DNA of 64,000 nt from Neobacillus niacini (GCF_030817595.1 NZ_JAUSZN010000001.1:4347501-4411500); one strand, 5' to 3'; shown: positions 41,795-52,518, numbered from the stretch's first letter. A program made the numbers and translations. Notes: generated by a model from the letters alone, not told the origin.

Positions 41795-42589
41795 ATGTCA
41801 TTACGTTATAGCATATTAGCGAGCGGAAGTACGGGGAATTCGCTTTATGTTGAATCAGACGAGCATTCTTTTTTAGTAGATGCAGGATTTAGCGGGAAGC
41901 AAATGGAGGCATTTTTTCAACATATAGATCGTGATATAAGCAAATTATCAGGGATATTTGTAACCCATGAACACAGTGATCATATCAAAGGGATTGGCGT
42001 GTTAGCCCGTAAATATAAGCTGCCAGTGTACGCAAATGAAAATACATGGCGTGCCATGGAGCGGTTGGTTGGAGAAATTCCAACTGAACAAAAGATGATA
42101 TTTGGTACAGAAAGTGTAAAAAGCTTTGGTGCTACAGATATTGAATCTTTCGGAGTGTCGCACGATGCAGCAGAACCAATGTTTTACGTCTTCCATCATT
42201 CGGGGAAGAAATTGGTCTTGATAACAGATACAGGCTATGTGAGCGACAGGATGAAGGGAATCATCTCAAATGCAGATGCCTATATTTTTGAGTCCAATCA
42301 CGATGTTCAAATGTTACGAATGGGAAGATATCCTTGGAATATTAAACGAAGGATTTTAAGCGATCTTGGGCATGTTTCCAATGAGGATGCGGCGATTGCT
42401 ATGAGTGAGGTCATCGGGGACAATACGAAACGTGTTTACCTGGCACACTTAAGTCTCGACAACAATATGAAGGATTTGGCAAGAATGTCAGTTGCACAAA
42501 CACTTCAAAGCCAGGGGTTAATTGTCGGTGAGGGATTTGATCTCTATGACACAGACCCTAAAGTGCCAACGATTTTAACCGCGGTATAA
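41795..42589 (+). CDS. walJ: Metallo-beta-lactamase-fold exonuclease WalJ (YycJ)
   Basis: This 264-residue cytoplasmic MBL-fold protein has the HxHxDH motif as [10 protein letters not shown] (about 58-67), preceded by [14 protein letters not shown] and followed by [10 protein letters not shown] and ESNHD. YycJ-family proteins are 5'-exonucleases linked to DNA repair and coordination of division with replication; the role here is by family. It lies 17 bp after walI and is followed by a strong terminator. Confidence 0.93.
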   Translation: MSLRYSILASGSTGNSLYVESDEHSFLVDAGFSGKQMEAFFQHIDRDISKLSGIFVTHEHSDHIKGIGVLARKYKLPVYANENTWRAMERLVGEIPTEQKMIFGTESVKSFGATDIESFGVSHDAAEPMFYVFHHSGKKLVLITDTGYVSDRMKGIISNADAYIFESNHDVQMLRMGRYPWNIKRRILSDLGHVSNEDAAIAMSEVIGDNTKRVYLAHLSLDNNMKDLARMSVAQTLQSQGLIVGEGFDLYDTDPKVPTILTAV

Positions 42590-42592
42590 TCT

Positions 42593-42636
42593 AAGAACAA
42601 AGATACTTCCTATTTGGTATCTTTGTTCTTTTTTTT
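42593..42636 (+). terminator. Terminator after walJ
   Basis: AAGAACAAAGATAC pairs with GTATCTTTGTTCTT, followed by TTTTTT. htrC is therefore probably transcribed from its own promoter as well. Confidence 0.93.
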
Positions 42637-42719
42637 ATAAAATGGTTTTGGACAGAGTATAATTGTAACTATAAGCCAAAATATTAATTAGTTGCTTATG
42701 AAAGGGAGACGTGGTGAAA

Positions 42720-43952
42720 ATGGGTTACTATGATGATCATTCACAAGGACGTAACCAAAAAGTGAATAGGAACAGAGGTAGTTTTTTACTTGCAAGTATT
42801 GTTGGTGCAATACTTGGAGCCATGCTAGTTATCATTTCAATTCCGGCCTTATCTAATGGAGGTTTCCTTCCCTACAATGTACAGCCCAATCAGAGTCAAT
42901 CTGCAGGGACAAATGATAATAACCAGGACAATTTTGTACAGCAGCAGGTGTCCTATGATGTAAATACGAATACTACAAAAGCTATTGATAAGGCTGCCGA
43001 TGCAGTAGTTGGGATTAATAATATACAAACCTCTAACTTCTGGTACGACGAGGGTGGAGACGACCAAGGGCCAGCAGGTACAGGGTCAGGGGTCGTTTAT
43101 AAAAAGGCAGGAGATAAGGTTTATGTTGTGACCAATCATCATGTAGTTGAAGGTGCTACACAGCTGGAAGTGACCTTAAATGATGGCACAAAAATTCCTG
43201 CAAAACTTCTCGGTTCAGATGTTTGGACCGATTTAGCTGTACTTGAAGTTGATGCAGGCAAGATTAAAAAAATAGCTGAATTTGGTGATTCTGATGCCTT
43301 GAAGATGGGGGAACCGGTAATGGCAATTGGAAATCCACTAGGTGCCACCTTCTCTGGTTCGGTTACGCAAGGGATTATTTCAGGGATTAATCGGACAATC
43401 CCTGTTGATATTAACCAAGATGGTATTATGGATTGGCAGGCAGAGGTACTACAAACAGATGCAGCCATTAATCCTGGTAACAGTGGAGGGGCATTAATTA
43501 ATATTGCCGGACAACTTATTGGCATCAACTCGATGAAAATTGCTCAAAATGCCGTTGAGGGGATTGGGTTATCAATACCGATTAACTATGCAAGACCGAT
43601 TATTAATGACCTAGAACAATATGGCGAGGTCAGACGACCTTACATGGGAGTTGACTTAAAATCGGTTGCTGAAATTCCGGGTTATTATCAAGAAGAAGCC
43701 TTAAAATTACCAAGGGACATTAACTATGGTGTAGCTCTTCGCCAGGTTGTGCCGAATTCACCTGCAGCACAGGCTGGATTACGAGAGCTAGATGTTATTG
43801 TAGAGATGGATGGGAAAACCATACATGACGTAATTGATCTTAGAAAGCATTTATATCAAGAGACAAAAATAGGCGACCAAATGGAGATTAAATACTATCG
43901 AGAAGGTAAGCTGCAAACAACCAAGATCACTTTAGCAGAAGATCAATCTTAA
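42720..43952 (+). CDS. htrC: HtrA-like membrane serine protease HtrC
   Basis: This DegP/HtrA protease has a cytoplasmic tail, one membrane segment (about 21-45), a trypsin-like domain with His141 (TNHHVVEG), Asp171 (WTDLAVLEVD) and Ser in NPGNSGGAL, and one C-terminal PDZ domain (about 315-400, GYGV-type loop as NYGVALRQV). It degrades misfolded exported proteins. The start MGYYDD (ATG 42720) is preferred; two GTG codons just upstream are open but overlap the GGGAGA site. Length 410. It follows the wal genes as in B. subtilis (yyxA). Confidence 0.92.
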   Translation: MGYYDDHSQGRNQKVNRNRGSFLLASIVGAILGAMLVIISIPALSNGGFLPYNVQPNQSQSAGTNDNNQDNFVQQQVSYDVNTNTTKAIDKAADAVVGINNIQTSNFWYDEGGDDQGPAGTGSGVVYKKAGDKVYVVTNHHVVEGATQLEVTLNDGTKIPAKLLGSDVWTDLAVLEVDAGKIKKIAEFGDSDALKMGEPVMAIGNPLGATFSGSVTQGIISGINRTIPVDINQDGIMDWQAEVLQTDAAINPGNSGGALINIAGQLIGINSMKIAQNAVEGIGLSIPINYARPIINDLEQYGEVRRPYMGVDLKSVAEIPGYYQEEALKLPRDINYGVALRQVVPNSPAAQAGLRELDVIVEMDGKTIHDVIDLRKHLYQETKIGDQMEIKYYREGKLQTTKITLAEDQS

Positions 43953-43957
43953 AAGGT

Positions 43958-43993
43958 AAAACAGGAAGGTGTTATCACCTTTCTGTTTTTTTA
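43958..43993 (+). terminator. Terminator after htrC
   Basis: AAACAGGAAGGTG pairs with CACCTTTCTGTTT around TTAT, followed by TTTTAT. Confidence 0.92.
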
Positions 43994-44073
43994 TGGTATA
44001 GTGGTTGGTTGAATGATGCTGTTTGGTAAGTAAATAATAAGGTAAATAGTGAATTGATAAGGAGGCGAAAAAA

Positions 44074-44232
44074 TTGATTTATTGCTGTGAGGAACATGTA
44101 GATTTGGCACTAGATAACGTTGTGGAAGAGTTTGAAACCTTTCCAGTCTTATCAAAAGTAACTGGGGATAACTTATCAACAGGTTGTGAGTATTGCCAAA
44201 ATAGAGCTGTATATATTGTGGCGAACAAATGA
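44074..44232 (+). CDS. CxxH/CxxC mini-protein (YyzF-like)
   Basis: This 52-residue protein starts at a TTG with AAGGAGGCG upstream. It has the family's CEEH motif at the N-terminus (residues 5-8) and CEYC near the C-terminus (about 40-43), probably a zinc site. Family members of about 50 residues sit between htrC and rlmH in Bacillaceae (B. subtilis yyzF). Function unknown. A DnaA-box cluster begins inside its 3' part and continues into the gap. Confidence 0.85.
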   Translation: MIYCCEEHVDLALDNVVEEFETFPVLSKVTGDNLSTGCEYCQNRAVYIVANK

Positions 44233-44333
44233 TTCCATACAAGATGTGGATAAAAAATGTGGACATGTGGATAACTTTTGTGGATAAGTTGTTTGTAAAC
44301 TGTTTGTAACATAAAAAAGAGGGTTGTGGATTG
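44173..44333. promoter_or_regulatory. DnaA-box cluster upstream of rlmH
   Basis: Perfect TGTGGATAA boxes are at 44245-44253, 44266-44274 and 44279-44287, all in one orientation. Near-matches are at 44173-44181 (TTATCAACA), 44258-44266 (TGTGGACAT) and 44325-44333 (TGTGGATTG, touching the rlmH start). From memory, B. subtilis has such a cluster at yydA, the rlmH orthologue. Likely roles are titration of DnaA and control of rlmH. Confidence 0.82.
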
Positions 44334-44812
44334 TGAATATCTCAATTGTTACGGTTGGTAAATTAAAAGAGAAATTTTTAAAATTGGGAATTGACGAATA
44401 TTTAAAACGACTAAATGCGTATGCGAAAGTGGAAGTCGTCGAAGTAGCGGATGAAAAAGCACCAGAGGAATTAAGCGAGTTAGAAATGATTCAGGTCAAG
44501 CAAAAAGAGGGAGAAAGAATCTTGGCTAAGATAAGCCAGGACACATATGTAATTGCCCTCGCAATAAATGGGAAAATGCAATCTTCTGAAGAGCTAGCGG
44601 ATACGCTAGATAAATTGGCTACATATGGGAAAAGCAAGATTGCTTTTATTATCGGAGGATCGTTAGGATTAAGTGATGAAGTGCTAAAACGTTCAAACGA
44701 ACAGCTCTCTTTTTCAAAAATGACCTTCCCCCATCAACTGATGAAATTGATTCTAGTAGAGCAAATTTATCGAGCTTATCGAATAAACCGGGGCGAGCCA
44801 TATCATAAATGA
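44333..44812 (+). CDS. rlmH: 23S rRNA pseudouridine1915 N3-methyltransferase RlmH
   Basis: RlmH is a small SPOUT methyltransferase acting on 70S ribosomes. The start is a GTG at 44333 ([17 protein letters not shown]), giving the canonical 159 residues; a TTG three codons earlier is open. The SAM knot is [16 protein letters not shown] (about 100-115), and the invariant C-terminus [10 protein letters not shown] is present. GAGGG lies upstream. A DnaA-box-like sequence overlaps the start codon. Confidence 0.96.
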   Translation: MNISIVTVGKLKEKFLKLGIDEYLKRLNAYAKVEVVEVADEKAPEELSELEMIQVKQKEGERILAKISQDTYVIALAINGKMQSSEELADTLDKLATYGKSKIAFIIGGSLGLSDEVLKRSNEQLSFSKMTFPHQLMKLILVEQIYRAYRINRGEPYHK

Positions 44813-44881
44813 GGATTTGAATATTAAACCAAAAAAAGCAATCGCAAACCGCCACAATGGCAAAGTGAGAGTGAAGAATAA

Positions 44882-45646
44882 ATGGTGGATATCAGCAAAA
44901 TTATTCAAGGGAAAAATCTATCTGAAGTAGAAGTCCAAATTGTCCAATATATCATTACAAACATCGACAATGTCCTGGAAATGGGAGTACGAAATATTGC
45001 GAAAGAAAATTTTACCTCTCCTGCAACTGTAATCCGCCTTTCGAAAAAATTAGGCTATACGGGATTCATCGATATGTATTACCACCTCCTCCCTCTCGTT
45101 AAAAAAGCAGATTTACCGGAAAGCAACGTGATGGAGGACTTTCTCGAGATTAGTTCAAAGGATTTTATGAGCCATAATTCAATGAAAGATATTGAAATCT
45201 TCATTAAAAAAGTATTAAATCTCAAACAAAGCTATATTTTTATATATGCTACAGGTTTTTCTGCAATTGCAGCAGAATATTTGTATAAAAAACTATTAGT
45301 ACTAGGAAGAAAAACGATTTTTGCCAGTGGAACTGATTCGATTGGGGTATTCGAAAATAATCTGGAAGATATCGGTGCCTTAGTGGTGATCTCCAAATCA
45401 GGTGAAACACAGCTTGTCCTCGATAAAATGCAGGCAGCCAAAGAGCATCATATTTTTACTGTTTCTTTCACAAAGGAAACTGAAAGTCGGATTGCAGAAC
45501 TTTCCGATTTGAATTTTAAAATCATCGATCATAATAAACTAGACGATAGAAACATGCTGCCGAACAGTTTTTTCCCCGGTCTAATGCTGATGTTTGAATA
45601 TATTGTCAAACAGTATGTCGGGACATTATTACCCCCAAAAAAATAG
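44882..45646 (+). CDS. RpiR-family regulator of the maltose cluster (GlvR/MalR-like)
   Basis: The 254-residue protein has an N-terminal RpiR helix-turn-helix (GVRNIAKENFTSPATVIRLSKKLG, about 36-59) and a C-terminal SIS domain (about 105-235, ATGFSAIAAEYL and VISKSGETQLV) that binds phosphosugars. It precedes malP and malA, so it is probably the local activator responding to maltose-6-phosphate, like B. subtilis GlvR. The ribosome site before the ATG is weak. A perfect palindrome lies just after the gene. Confidence 0.87.
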   Translation: MVDISKIIQGKNLSEVEVQIVQYIITNIDNVLEMGVRNIAKENFTSPATVIRLSKKLGYTGFIDMYYHLLPLVKKADLPESNVMEDFLEISSKDFMSHNSMKDIEIFIKKVLNLKQSYIFIYATGFSAIAAEYLYKKLLVLGRKTIFASGTDSIGVFENNLEDIGALVVISKSGETQLVLDKMQAAKEHHIFTVSFTKETESRIAELSDLNFKIIDHNKLDDRNMLPNSFFPGLMLMFEYIVKQYVGTLLPPKK

Positions 45647-45656
45647 AAATGAGTGA

Positions 45657-45683
45657 AACGTGTTTCAATGTTTGAAACACGTT
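45657..45683. promoter_or_regulatory. 12-bp perfect inverted repeat upstream of malP
   Basis: AACGTGTTTCAA and TTGAAACACGTT are perfect inverted repeats around TGT, 10 bp after the rpiR-type gene. It is not followed by a T run, so an operator for the RpiR-type regulator is more likely than a terminator. It shares GTTTCA with parS but has not the parS centre. Confidence 0.6.
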
Positions 45684-45702
45684 CTTTATTACGTGGAATC
45701 TA

Positions 45703-45731
45703 TCGACTCTAAAACGTTTACATTGTATTCT
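45703..45731 (+). promoter_or_regulatory. Candidate malP promoter overlapping a cre-like site
   Basis: TCGACT (45703-45708) and TATTCT (45726-45731) are 17 nt apart. Between them, 45709-45722 reads CTAAAACGTTTACA, matching the CcpA cre consensus TGWAANCGNTNWCA except for the first two bases. CcpA repression by glucose would suit a maltose operon. Confidence 0.45.
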
Positions 45732-45771
45732 AATCCTGTCAACTACAAAAACATAAAAGGGGGAAGGCAAA

Positions 45772-47370
45772 ATGAAAGCAAAAGTTATGGAAGGCATGCA
45801 GCGCTTTTCAAAAGCGATGTTCATTCCAATACTTATTTTGCCGATTGAGGGTATTTTAATTGCATTTGGAAATTTATTTACCAACCCAAGGTTAATGGAG
45901 GTCTTTCCATTTTTAGATAATCCGATCACAACCGGATTTGGGACCATCTTGACTGGATCATTGGTTTCAATTCTCACCAACTTGGGACTCATATTTTGTG
46001 TCGGGATAGCAGTTGGTTTAGCGAATAAAGAAAAAGCAATCGCTGGGTTTACTGCTTTATTAGGCTATTTGGTATTTGTAAATGCCATGAATAAATTTAT
46101 GCAGCTCACCGGGGCCCTATATGAAGGGGAATCTTTGCAGGGAACCGGACAAACGATGGTCTTGGGCGTTCAAATTCTTGATATGGGTGTGTTTTTGGGA
46201 CTTATTCTCGGTATTGTAACCGCTATCGTTCATAACAAGTTTATTGATAAAGAGTTCAAAGGTGCGTTTCAAATTTATGGCGGATCACGATTTGTCTTTA
46301 TTGTACTGATTCCTGTTCTGGTGTTGTTATCAGTTGCGCTTACGTTCATCTGGCCATTTTTCCAAGCTGGAATTAACAGTCTTGGAGGTCTAATTCAACA
46401 TAGTGGAAGCTTTGGAATTTTCTTATATGGGGCATTGGAACGTTTGTTAATTCCAACAGGTCTGCACCACTTAATCTATACGCCATTTTTATATACATCA
46501 TTGGGCGGTGCCGTAGAAATCGGCGGCCAAGTATACGAAGGGGCAAGAAATATTTACTATGCAGAAATTATCGATCCAACTGTAAAAGAGCTTTCATCAA
46601 GCGTGGTTTGGGATGCGCGCGGTATTTCGAAAATGTTTGGTTTAATTGGTGCTTGTTTGGCCATGTACCACACTGCAAAGCCTGAAAATAAAGGCAAGGT
46701 AAAGGCGATTTTAATTCCGGCTGCCGTTACATCATTTATTGCTGGTGTGACAGAGCCAATTGAATTTTCATTCCTGTTTGTAGCACCATTGTTATTTGTT
46801 GTTCATGCTGCTTTAAGCGGATTAGGGATGGTAGCGTATCATCTATTGGATGTCCGAGCCATTGGCCCAAATGGAATGATTGATTTTCTATTGTTCAATG
46901 TACCGCTTGGAATCGAAAAAACACATTGGCCAATGTATATCTTAGTAGGATTGTTCTCATTTGCTGCTTACTATGTGGCTTTCCGCTTCCTAATTGTGAA
47001 ATTTAACTTCAAAACAATTGGAAGAGAAGATGAAGACGAAGAGACAAAATTATATTCGAAGAAAGATTATGAAAAGAAAAATAAAGGAGTAACTGGGACT
47101 CCTGAGCCACAGTCGAATGGTGGAATTGCCCCAGTGATCGTTGATGCATTAGGCGGAGCAAGCAACATTAATACGGTAACAAATTGTTACACAAGACTCC
47201 GTTTAACACTGGATAACCCTGAAAAGGTCAACGAAGAAGTATTGAAAAGAGAAACAGGTGCCAGTGGAGTCGTGATTAAAGATAAGAACGTTCAGGTTGT
47301 TTATGGCTTACAGGTAACAAACATTCGGAAAGCTGTCGACAGCTATTTGGGATTATCAACGAACGAATAG
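45772..47370 (+). CDS. malP: PTS maltose/alpha-glucoside transporter EIICB
   Basis: The 532-residue permease has the glucose-superfamily EIIC domain (about 1-420, roughly ten membrane segments, starting MQRFSKAMFIPILILPIEG and containing GVTEPIEFSFLF) and a C-terminal EIIB domain (about 445-530) with the phosphorylated Cys472 in TNCYTRLRL. No EIIA domain is fused, so it must borrow one, as GlvC/MalP does. The neighbouring GH4 enzyme acts on 6-phospho-alpha-glucosides, pointing to maltose and relatives. GGGGGAAGG precedes the ATG. Confidence 0.9.
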   Translation: MKAKVMEGMQRFSKAMFIPILILPIEGILIAFGNLFTNPRLMEVFPFLDNPITTGFGTILTGSLVSILTNLGLIFCVGIAVGLANKEKAIAGFTALLGYLVFVNAMNKFMQLTGALYEGESLQGTGQTMVLGVQILDMGVFLGLILGIVTAIVHNKFIDKEFKGAFQIYGGSRFVFIVLIPVLVLLSVALTFIWPFFQAGINSLGGLIQHSGSFGIFLYGALERLLIPTGLHHLIYTPFLYTSLGGAVEIGGQVYEGARNIYYAEIIDPTVKELSSSVVWDARGISKMFGLIGACLAMYHTAKPENKGKVKAILIPAAVTSFIAGVTEPIEFSFLFVAPLLFVVHAALSGLGMVAYHLLDVRAIGPNGMIDFLLFNVPLGIEKTHWPMYILVGLFSFAAYYVAFRFLIVKFNFKTIGREDEDEETKLYSKKDYEKKNKGVTGTPEPQSNGGIAPVIVDALGGASNINTVTNCYTRLRLTLDNPEKVNEEVLKRETGASGVVIKDKNVQVVYGLQVTNIRKAVDSYLGLSTNE

Positions 47371-47381
47371 AACCTTGTTAA

Positions 47382-48743
<1,362 letters not shown>

Positions 48744-48756
48744 TTTTATAAATACT

Positions 48757-48794
48757 TAAAAAGGCGAAAAGCTGAAGAGCTTTTCGCCTTTTCA
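48757..48794 (+). terminator. Terminator after malA
   Basis: AAAAGGCGAAAAGCT pairs with AGCTTTTCGCCTTTT around GAAG. Confidence 0.92.
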
Positions 48795-49090
48795 TACGGA
48801 TACTCATATGCTGTTTTTAATCTTAATCGATATAAACCGTATAAAATATATCGAGTGAAGGATCAATATTCTGTCGTTAAAAAATTCAGTGTATCACCTA
48901 CTAAACCTGTCCAATACAATTAAGATTCCTTTTCATATGCTATAAAAAGATTACTGATCGTTGCAAAGCCAATCATAGGATACATTTAAGACTTGATGAG
49001 GAATAAATCAGCTCTTATTTGTTGGTAATTTCATAAAATATATGAACGGATTTAAGTGAAGGTACTCAGGTACTCTTAGGGGCGAGGAAT
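48795..49090. other. Intergenic gap before the DUF2156 gene
   Basis: AT-rich and without a recognisable gene, RNA or operator. It must hold the promoter of the next gene. Near its end, CAGGTACTCTTA (49067-49078) recurs after that gene at 50153-50164. Confidence 0.5.
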
Positions 49091-50086
49091 ATGAATCAAT
49101 CTAATAAAAACACAAAGCATAGATTCATTGGCAAATGGCTGTTCAATGAGATTGATCTTAACGACAAACTTCTTTTTGATAAGTTTATTAAGGAAAGTGA
49201 ATATCCGGCCACCGTCTGGTCCTCTAACTTTGCTTACCTTTGGGCATCTTCACAGTCTAGAAACAGGAAAACGGTTTGGAAAATCATTGATGGTATGTTA
49301 GTACCGTTTTTTTATAATGTGCACCATCAATATCTTTCTCTTGTTTGTCTGCCTTTTGGGAAAGGAGATGCAGATCACGTCGTTAAAGTTCTATATAAAT
49401 GCATGGCTTACTGCTATAGGTTGAACAAATTAACAGGAAATCAGATATATTGCAGAGTACGGACCATTAACGAAGCCCAACTGCAATTTTTACAATCGTC
49501 CAAGAAATTTAATCAACATTTTGACCCTAAGAAGTTAACGGGGATTGAGAGGCATTATAGTATTCAAAAACTCATCAACTTGGCTGGAAAAGAATTTGCA
49601 TACGTCCGAAGAAAGATCAATAAATTCCATCGTCAATATCCTGAGGCTGTTATTCGGAAATATGAAGCGGCTACCGACTATCACAAAGTAATGGAATTTA
49701 ATCAAAATTGGGCAAACGAACATGATGAATCTGTATTTGATGGTAGGTACTTTAAGGAAATCTTAAAGTACCCAGATGAGCTGGACCACACTGTTTTAGT
49801 TGTTGAAATAAATGATCAAATTGTTGGTATGACATCAGGAGGTTGTTTGCCAACGGGACAATCTTGGTCGTGCTTAAGGAAAGGTGACCATAAGGTTGAG
49901 GGACTATCGGAGCTGCTTTTATGTGAATTGGTAAAAGAAAGCTATAAGGTCAATTCTTCTATTGAATACATGAACGACGGCAGCGATCTGGGAGATCAAG
50001 GGTTATGCTTTTTTAAAGAACGGTTTAGACCAGAATTAAATTTAAATCGCTACCGGGTTTATCTTAAAAATTATAATTACCGCTAA
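49091..50086 (+). CDS. DUF2156 family protein (GNAT-like)
   Basis: This 331-residue soluble protein has the DUF2156 pattern (related to the C-terminal domain of phosphatidylglycerol lysyltransferases, a double GNAT fold): KEFAYVRRKINKFHRQYPEAVI near 168-189, and the C-terminal region with EYMNDGSDLGDQGLCFFKERFRP. No membrane segments. Substrate is unknown; transfer of an aminoacyl group is possible by family but not shown. GGGGCGAGGA precedes the ATG. It stands alone between the mal cluster and an amino-acid ABC transporter. Confidence 0.75.
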   Translation: MNQSNKNTKHRFIGKWLFNEIDLNDKLLFDKFIKESEYPATVWSSNFAYLWASSQSRNRKTVWKIIDGMLVPFFYNVHHQYLSLVCLPFGKGDADHVVKVLYKCMAYCYRLNKLTGNQIYCRVRTINEAQLQFLQSSKKFNQHFDPKKLTGIERHYSIQKLINLAGKEFAYVRRKINKFHRQYPEAVIRKYEAATDYHKVMEFNQNWANEHDESVFDGRYFKEILKYPDELDHTVLVVEINDQIVGMTSGGCLPTGQSWSCLRKGDHKVEGLSELLLCELVKESYKVNSSIEYMNDGSDLGDQGLCFFKERFRPELNLNRYRVYLKNYNYR

Positions 50087-50143
50087 ACTATATTAACTTC
50101 GTGATTCCATAATGAAAACTGTATGTTATATGAGTTGTTGTAC

Positions 50144-50184
50144 AAAAAGTGTCAGGTACTCTTAATGGTGCCTGACACTTTTTT
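50144..50184 (+). terminator. Terminator after the DUF2156 gene
   Basis: AAAAAGTGTCAGGTAC pairs with GTGCCTGACACTTTTT (one mismatch), ending in a T run. Confidence 0.93.
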
Positions 50185-50272
50185 GTTTAATTGCGGAGTT
50201 AATGGGGTATTTACTTTTATAAGTAAGTTACTTAGCTAGGAATATTGTAAAGATAAATGAGAGGGAAAGGGA

Positions 50273-51067
50273 ATGATAGCCAACATGTGGTTGAATAAAA
50301 AGTTAATATTGGTTTTCAGTTTTATCGTGGTTTGCTTTTTATCAGCTTGCGTCGAGAAGGAGAAGCTTGCTGACGGATCTAAACTAATACATAATAATCA
50401 ATTTGTTTTTGCTGCTTCTGGTGAGTTTAAACCTTTTAGTTATATCAATGATGATCTCACCATGTCTGGCTTTGATATTGAGGTTGGAGAAGCCATTGCA
50501 AAAGAAATGGGCCTTGAGCCTGTTCAAAAGCGAATAAAATTCAAGGGGATTGTAGAAGGGGTCAAAACAGGGCGTGCGGATGCTGCTGTTGCCAGCCACA
50601 CGATCAATCCGCAGCGGAGCAAACATGTTTCCTTTACTACCCCCTACTATTATTCTGGACCGCAAATTTTCACCAGACCGGATAGTCAAATTAAGACTGT
50701 CAAAGATTTAGCGGGAAAAGAAGTAGCTGTAGCAAAAGGTTCGACTTATGCCGATACAGCTTCCAAGTATACAGACAAAGTAAAAACTTATGACAGTGAT
50801 ATTACAGCTTTAAAAGCGTTAAGCGGCGGGCGTCATGATGCGGTAATCACAGATTTCGTCACCGGGAAAAGTGCTGCAAAGGAAGGGTTTAAGATAAAAG
50901 GACAGCAGTTAATTAACCGCAGTGAACAAGCGATTGTGCTGCCTCAGGATAACCCAAAACTATTGAAGCGAGTAAACGAATCGCTGGAAAAACTCCGGGA
51001 AAATGGGACACTGACTCGGATTAGTATCAAATATTTTGGTGAGGACATTACCAATAAACCAGAATAA
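50273..51067 (+). CDS. Polar amino-acid ABC transporter, substrate-binding lipoprotein
   Basis: The 264-residue lipoprotein has a signal with lipobox LSAC (Cys about 26) and a family-3 solute-binding fold: FVFAASGEFKPFSYINDDLTMSGFDIEVGEAIAKEMG and GRADAAVASHTINPQRSKHVSFTTPYYYSGP. The ligand is not determined. It is followed by a permease and an ATPase on the same strand, a complete three-gene importer. GGGAAAGGGA precedes the ATG. The ligand-site sequence differs from the SBP at 53157, so the two systems are not simple duplicates. Confidence 0.9.
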   Translation: MIANMWLNKKLILVFSFIVVCFLSACVEKEKLADGSKLIHNNQFVFAASGEFKPFSYINDDLTMSGFDIEVGEAIAKEMGLEPVQKRIKFKGIVEGVKTGRADAAVASHTINPQRSKHVSFTTPYYYSGPQIFTRPDSQIKTVKDLAGKEVAVAKGSTYADTASKYTDKVKTYDSDITALKALSGGRHDAVITDFVTGKSAAKEGFKIKGQQLINRSEQAIVLPQDNPKLLKRVNESLEKLRENGTLTRISIKYFGEDITNKPE

Positions 51068-51096
51068 ATCAATACCATAGAAGGGAAGTAGCTACA

Positions 51097-51762
51097 TTGC
51101 CAAGTTTTTCGCATTTTTTCCACATACTAACGGAAACAAAGGGTGTATTCATAAAAGCCATGCTTTTAACATTAGAGCTGACGGCCGTTTCTATCATAAT
51201 CGGAATCGCCATCGGGCTTTTCTTTGCTTTATTAAAAATCTCTAAAATAAAAATATTAGAACTCATTTCAGATACATATGTCTATTTGGTTAGAGGAACA
51301 CCGCTGATTGTTCAAATATTTATCCTCTACTTCGGGATTAGCGGGATTTTCCTCCTTCCTGATTTCTGGGCCGCTTCACTTGCCCTGGCGTTACATAATG
51401 GAGCCTATATTTCCGAAATCCTACGAGGAGCCATTCAAGCAGTCGACAAAGGTCAGATGGAAGCTGGACGCTCTTTGGGAATGACGAAAGCACTGACATT
51501 AAGGAGAATTATTCTTCCGCAGGCATTCCGCCGGGCGCTGCCGCCTTTAGGAAACCAATTTATCATAAGTTTAAAAGATTCTTCGTTAGCCGCCTTTATC
51601 TCCATGAATGAGCTGTTTAATGTGGCGACAACGCTAGGCTCCAATAATTTTGACGAAATGACGTATTTACTCATTGTAGCAGTCTACTATTTATTGCTAG
51701 TAGCACTGATGACATTTGTAGTGAACCGATTTGAAATGAAATTGGCAATAAGCGACAGATAG
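51097..51762 (+). CDS. Polar amino-acid ABC transporter, permease
   Basis: The 221-residue HisM/GlnP-class permease has about five membrane segments and the EAA loop (QMEAGRSLGMTKALTLRRIILPQAFRRALPPLGNQF, about 127-162). The start is a TTG at 51097 with GAAGGGAAG upstream. It lies between the binding protein and the ATPase, 12 bp before the latter. Confidence 0.93.
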   Translation: MPSFSHFFHILTETKGVFIKAMLLTLELTAVSIIIGIAIGLFFALLKISKIKILELISDTYVYLVRGTPLIVQIFILYFGISGIFLLPDFWAASLALALHNGAYISEILRGAIQAVDKGQMEAGRSLGMTKALTLRRIILPQAFRRALPPLGNQFIISLKDSSLAAFISMNELFNVATTLGSNNFDEMTYLLIVAVYYLLLVALMTFVVNRFEMKLAISDR

Positions 51763-51774
51763 GAGGCGAGGAAA

Positions 51775-52518
51775 TTGGAAACAAAAGAAATGATTAAAAT
51801 AAATCAATTGAATAAATCATTTGGAGACTTACATGTATTAAAAAATATCAATATGACAGTTTCCGAGAGCGATGTCGTTTGTTTAATAGGGGCAAGCGGC
51901 TCAGGGAAAAGTACCCTTCTTCGCTGTTTGAATTTTTTAGAAAAAAAGGATAACGGCGAAATTATAATTGAAGGAAATAAAGTCGACCCAGGTACTGATA
52001 ACCTCAATAAGATTAGGGAAAGGGTAGGAATGGTGTTTCAACATTTCAACTTATTTCCACACAAAACGGTTTTAGAAAATATTATCGAAGCACCTATCAT
52101 GGTAAAGGGCGTTAACAAAGATGAGGCTATATTCAAAGCAAAACAATTACTGAAAAAAGTAGGCTTAGAGGATAAGTCAGATGTGTATCCTAGTAAACTA
52201 TCAGGCGGGCAGAAACAACGGGTAGCGATCGCTAGAGCACTTGCGATGGAACCAGACATAATGCTTTTTGATGAGCCAACATCGGCACTCGATCCGGAGC
52301 TTGTGGGAGAGGTTTTAACAACCATGAAGGAATTGGCTGAAGAAGGAATGACAATGGTTGTGGTGACCCATGAAATGGGATTTGCTAGAGAAGTAGCGGA
52401 TTGGATTGTGTATATGCATGATGGGAAAATTATCGAGCGCGGCAATCCTGAGCAATTTTTCAACCATCCGAAAGAGGAGCGGACTCGGGAGTTTTTAAAG
52501 ACGACAATGCTTAAATAA
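51775..52518 (+). CDS. Polar amino-acid ABC transporter, ATPase
   Basis: The 247-residue GlnQ-class ATPase has Walker [10 protein letters not shown] (about 38-46), the signature [17 protein letters not shown] and Walker [15 protein letters not shown], with the H-loop [13 protein letters not shown]. The start is a TTG at 51775 after GGAGGCGAGG. It completes the three-gene importer. Confidence 0.95.
   Translation: METKEMIKINQLNKSFGDLHVLKNINMTVSESDVVCLIGASGSGKSTLLRCLNFLEKKDNGEIIIEGNKVDPGTDNLNKIRERVGMVFQHFNLFPHKTVLENIIEAPIMVKGVNKDEAIFKAKQLLKKVGLEDKSDVYPSKLSGGQKQRVAIARALAMEPDIMLFDEPTSALDPELVGEVLTTMKELAEEGMTMVVVTHEMGFAREVADWIVYMHDGKIIERGNPEQFFNHPKEERTREFLKTTMLK

Noticed and set aside
45657..45683. 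Palindrome with GTTTCA as a parS site
   Set aside because: The centre is CAATGTTTG, not CACGTG; it lacks the parS core.
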